Of a stretch of DNA of 64,000 nucleotides, positions 61,337-64,000 are shown piece by piece. The first letter of the stretch is position 1, and each line of letters begins with the position of its first letter. The notes beneath the pieces were generated by a model. The model had not been told where the DNA came from and did not search any database. It saw only the letters and a program-made list of their open reading frames with translations. This DNA is from Steinernema hermaphroditum (lineage: Eukaryota; Nematoda; Chromadorea; Rhabditida; Steinernematidae). The DNA is taken from positions 14,074,001-14,138,000 of the forward strand of contig CM059621.1 in NCBI GenBank assembly GCA_030435675.1, written 5' to 3'. Position numbers and translations under genes: made by a program.

Positions 61337-61948
61337 CGGCGACACTCCCGGGCGGCGAAGGTGTAGCGGCAGATCAGGAGGCGGACCAGCATGGGCAGCA
61401 GGAATCGGGAGCATGAGAATGGCAGCAAAGGTGAAGAGGAGACGGATCAGCTGGCGGAAAGGCCAGCCAGGGGGTATCAGAATTGAGAGCATGCGGATGA
61501 GTACACAGGTGATGTAGACTAGGAGGAATTGCGGATCGATGACATGTGACTTTCCCTTGGTCGATGAATTCCCGAGTGTTTCTTGTTTACTGACGGGAGG
61601 AGTATCGTTCCGTTTCGTGTGGGCGGCGGTGGAGACGTGTTCCGCATCGATGCGGTCCGTCCGGGGCCCAAAGGGGTGGCAGACGCTCTGGAGGTGGGCA
61701 GCGTCGGAGGTGGTCGTGAAGTCGTTGTTGATCGTACGGTCCTTGTCCGTGACCCGTGCCGTCGTCGAAGTGGGACCTGGTGATCGTCTCAGGAAGTGGG
61801 TAGCTGCGGTGATGTCTTCGGAAGGCACGGAAACGGGAGTCGTTAACATCGGATGCGTTGAAGGCGGCTCCAGCTCTGTCCGCGGCGCAGATCGAGTGGA
61901 GATGAGTGGAGACGTTTCCGGAACGACGGGTGCGTGGACGGTAATCAT
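61235..61948 (-). CDS. Putative membrane protein, single exon, unknown
   Basis: A 237-residue frame from the first ATG after an in-frame TGA. The N-terminal 140 residues are Thr/Ser/Pro-rich and charged. Hydrophobic stretches follow (FLLVYITCVLIRMLSILIPP, QLIRLLFTFAAILMLPIPAA), then a Pro/Arg-rich end. An AATAAA lies just after the stop (about 61212-61217), as in a real 3'UTR. The last roughly 30 codons and the 3'UTR are duplicated at 62075-62204. No family recognised; a 5' exon may exist. Confidence 0.45.
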   Translation of the reverse strand: MITVHAPVVPETSPLISTRSAPRTELEPPSTHPMLTTPVSVPSEDITAATHFLRRSPGPTSTTARVTDKDRTINNDFTTTSDAAHLQSVCHPFGPRTDRIDAEHVSTAAHTKRNDTPPVSKQETLGNSSTKGKSHVIDPQFLLVYITCVLIRMLSILIPPGWPFRQLIRLLFTFAAILMLPIPAAHAGPPPDLPLHLRRPGVSPNGEKLEDVIDIGPESRDRCSPPQSMFSSFVYLK

Positions 61949-62074
61949 CGAACGTGGCGAAGCGGGATCTCAAGTCGGCTCTCTTCTCAGGGTGTGGGGA
62001 GCGGCGGCGAGGGCTTCGGGAACGGTGGCAAGGGCCTCGGGAGCAGTGAGAGCAGTTCCCGGCCGATGCACCAT

Positions 62075-62204
62075 GAAATCGGTTGGACAGTGGAATGGTT
62101 TATTTCCCCCGTGATCTATTTTAAATACACAAAACTTGAAAACATAGACAGAGGCGGGGAAGATCTGTCGCGGGACTCTGGGCCGATGTCGATGACATCT
62201 TCTA
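62075..62204 (-). pseudogene. 3' end of a paralogous gene, cut by mariner
   Basis: On the minus strand this reads EDVIDIGPESRDRSSPPLSMFSSFVYLK-like sequence (the first and second halves match the end of the gene at 61235) with a stop and AATAAA. The coding frame upstream is broken by the mariner insertion at the TA of a Leu codon. Beyond the element the frame resumes as GENGEKL, then similarity fades. Confidence 0.65.
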
Positions 62205-63353
62205 TTAGGTTGATGCAAAAGAAATGTCGATCATGTTGATTTTGTTCTTTCTTTCATTATAATAAGTTTCTGTATGACATGATTAATAGTTCTTGTAGAG
62301 CTTGCACTCACGCATCGTTTGATATATATTCCGTCCCGCTGGCCCTTTCTAATTAAAATAAAATTTTACGTTAAACATGATCGAGAAAAAGTGCCCAGTG
62401 CGGATTTGCATACCAAACAACTTCTGTTGGAGAGTGCTCACATAAGCCGACCGTCGCTCACATTGTGTTTATTCGTAACTCAGGATCTTGCGCCGCGGCG
62501 CGATAGTTATGGCACAGACAGACATAAAAGATGTGTTACCCAACAATAACACGTAGTACACCAGATGTTCTCGCCGTTGTCGGCGCTGGCTATGTGATCA
62601 AAGGTCGCGATTAGTCACGAATCGCGACAACTTCAAACAAAGCAAGTTTCCTGCCTAATTTCACAGTAACCCGTGTTAAGTGCTGGAAGAAGATGTCCCA
62701 TCCGAATGCATGTGCGAGTGGTGGGTTCAGCGATTCTGAGATGGAGATAAGTGCTTTAAAGACGAAGCACATGGAAAACGTCCCAAATTTTTGGGTGACG
62801 CGGCATTAAAAGAGGTTGTTGAGCTGAATCCGAAAGCAACCTGCTCGAGAACTCACGACAGCGTTTGTGAACGTTAATTAATCAACCACTATGAGGCGCT
62901 TGTATGCCATTTGAAAGATCAATAGGTGTGAAAAAAGGGTCGTTGTAGTCAGATGGCCCGAAAATGGTAGTGGAAATCAGGGGGCAAAATGTACAAAAAA
63001 TCAACAACAATCACTATGATTGGAATCCTCCTTCGCAATATCAAGGATAGTTGTTTGACCGCCTTATAGCACAGACATCGCTCCACCTGACTATCACTTA
63101 TTCCTGTCGGTGCAGTGCTCCTTGGCAGAAAAAAAATCAAAAGATGTGAGGAAGTCAAAATTTGAGTCACAAAGTTTTTCAAGTCCAAACCACTATGAAT
63201 TCGTTCAGTAAGGCATTCACTCTCTACGTGGACATAGGCGACAACTCGTGAATACTAATGGTGAATGTCTTTTGGGTTCAGCTTTTGATTATTATACTTT
63301 CATGATCAATTTTCTTTTTAACAAAAATCGACATTTCTTTTGCATCAACCTAA
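62205..63353. mobile_element. Mariner-type transposon, decayed, 1.15 kb
   Basis: Perfect 25-bp inverted ends (TTAGGTTGATGCAAAAGAAA and five more bases), flanked by TA on both sides. Inside, scattered plus-strand pieces of a mariner transposase remain: near 62750-62870 a GRPK-like and NPKATCSRT-like helix-turn-helix region, and near 63070-63200 APPDYHLFLSVQCSLA. Many stops and frame breaks make it non-autonomous. The empty site is preserved in the repeat at 61322. Confidence 0.92.
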
Positions 63354-63370
63354 TAGTTTCTCGCCGTTCT

Positions 63371-64000
63371 CGCCGGTTGTCCGGTTTACATGGCCCTTGG
63401 GATACTCATGTGATGGTGAGGACGTAAGATGATCAGCGAGTTGGCAAGGTGGTTAGATACATGAACTGAAGAATCGTCAGAAGTGCATCGACGTGTTCTA
63501 TCCCTGTGGAAATGAGTAGATGCTTATCAGAGACGTGTCTGCAATAGGACTGTAGACGAAAGAACATCTGTGTCGGTCCTGCAGAGAACAAAACGGTCTA
63601 CTTGTCTGTCAGTGCACTACCATTTTCAGAAGCTTTGTGCACGCCACTGCCGTACCTCAAGATCCCTCCAAATGAAAGGCACAAGCATTCTTCGAACTCG
63701 GTTTTCGCTGGAATCTTCGCTCCGCTACACCTTTCTTTTCTCTGTTCGACTGACTATCTTCACTCCGTTACAAGCACACTGTTGAAGTTCGGCGCGGATA
63801 TAAAAACCGCATCATAGGGGCATCTCGCCGTGCCCGCTGGGAGTGCCGCTTAGTCGACCGGCATGGGTAACTTACGTTTACTCACTTACTAACATCTAGC
63901 TGTGTCGGTCTCAGTCCGAGGTCTGGCCAACCGAAGACGCTGGGTGGTTCTCAGGGCCTTTTTTGGCTGTCTTAAGCAACTGTCACTATCCCTGACCACC
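63371..64000. other. No gene seen
   Basis: Short open frames at 63570-63820 have no motif. Nothing else can be supported up to the window end. Confidence 0.4.

Overview
The window looks like nuclear DNA from a nematode. The genes have very short introns (mostly 40-60 nt with TTTCAG-type acceptors). Many start codons lie 0-12 nt downstream of a splice-acceptor sequence with no obvious upstream exon, as expected for spliced-leader trans-splicing. The gene set also fits: nematode-type chemoreceptors, a Fer-like SH2 tyrosine kinase, an SQV-7-like nucleotide-sugar transporter and a long ROD homologue. The species cannot be named from the sequence alone. All exon models below were built by eye from splice signals and reading frame; single-base errors at a few junctions are possible.

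Layout. 1-10 kb is gene dense: a BTB-domain protein running off the left edge (-), then rfc-3, a p24/TMED cargo receptor, a small one-TM protein and a syntrophin (all +; the first three only about 200 bp apart, possibly an operon), with an unknown gene nested antisense in a syntrophin intron, an ACOT9-type thioesterase pseudogene and an RNF141-like RING protein (-). 10-32 kb is a repeat-rich accessory region: a tRNA-Arg(CCG), a UPF0057/PMP3 protein, an Sre-like chemoreceptor, two further 7TM receptors with nearly identical first exons, a head-to-head pair of tiny cysteine-rich secreted peptide genes, a papain-family protease, 555 bp of (TCTCG)n, a 1.16-kb foldback transposon, and at least six copies of a structured, Sm-site-bearing repeat. 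34-48 kb is again housekeeping: an ABCG transporter, eIF4A, and a ROD/KNTC1 kinetochore protein of about 22 introns. 48-56 kb is mostly mobile DNA and unrecognised coiled-coil or basic ORFs, plus a protein with an ALYREF-like UAP56-binding motif and a Helitron fragment. 56.6-61 kb holds an SH2 tyrosine kinase and a UDP-sugar transporter. 61.2-63.4 kb holds a gene whose duplicated 3' end has been hit by a mariner element.

The most unusual items are (1) the roughly 190-nt repeat family, which in one orientation has several hairpins flanking an AATTTTTGG Sm-like site, with compensatory base changes between copies; (2) the paralogous cysteine-rich peptide genes split into three tiny exons; (3) at least three GC-AG introns; and (4) several large palindromic elements with identifiable ends.
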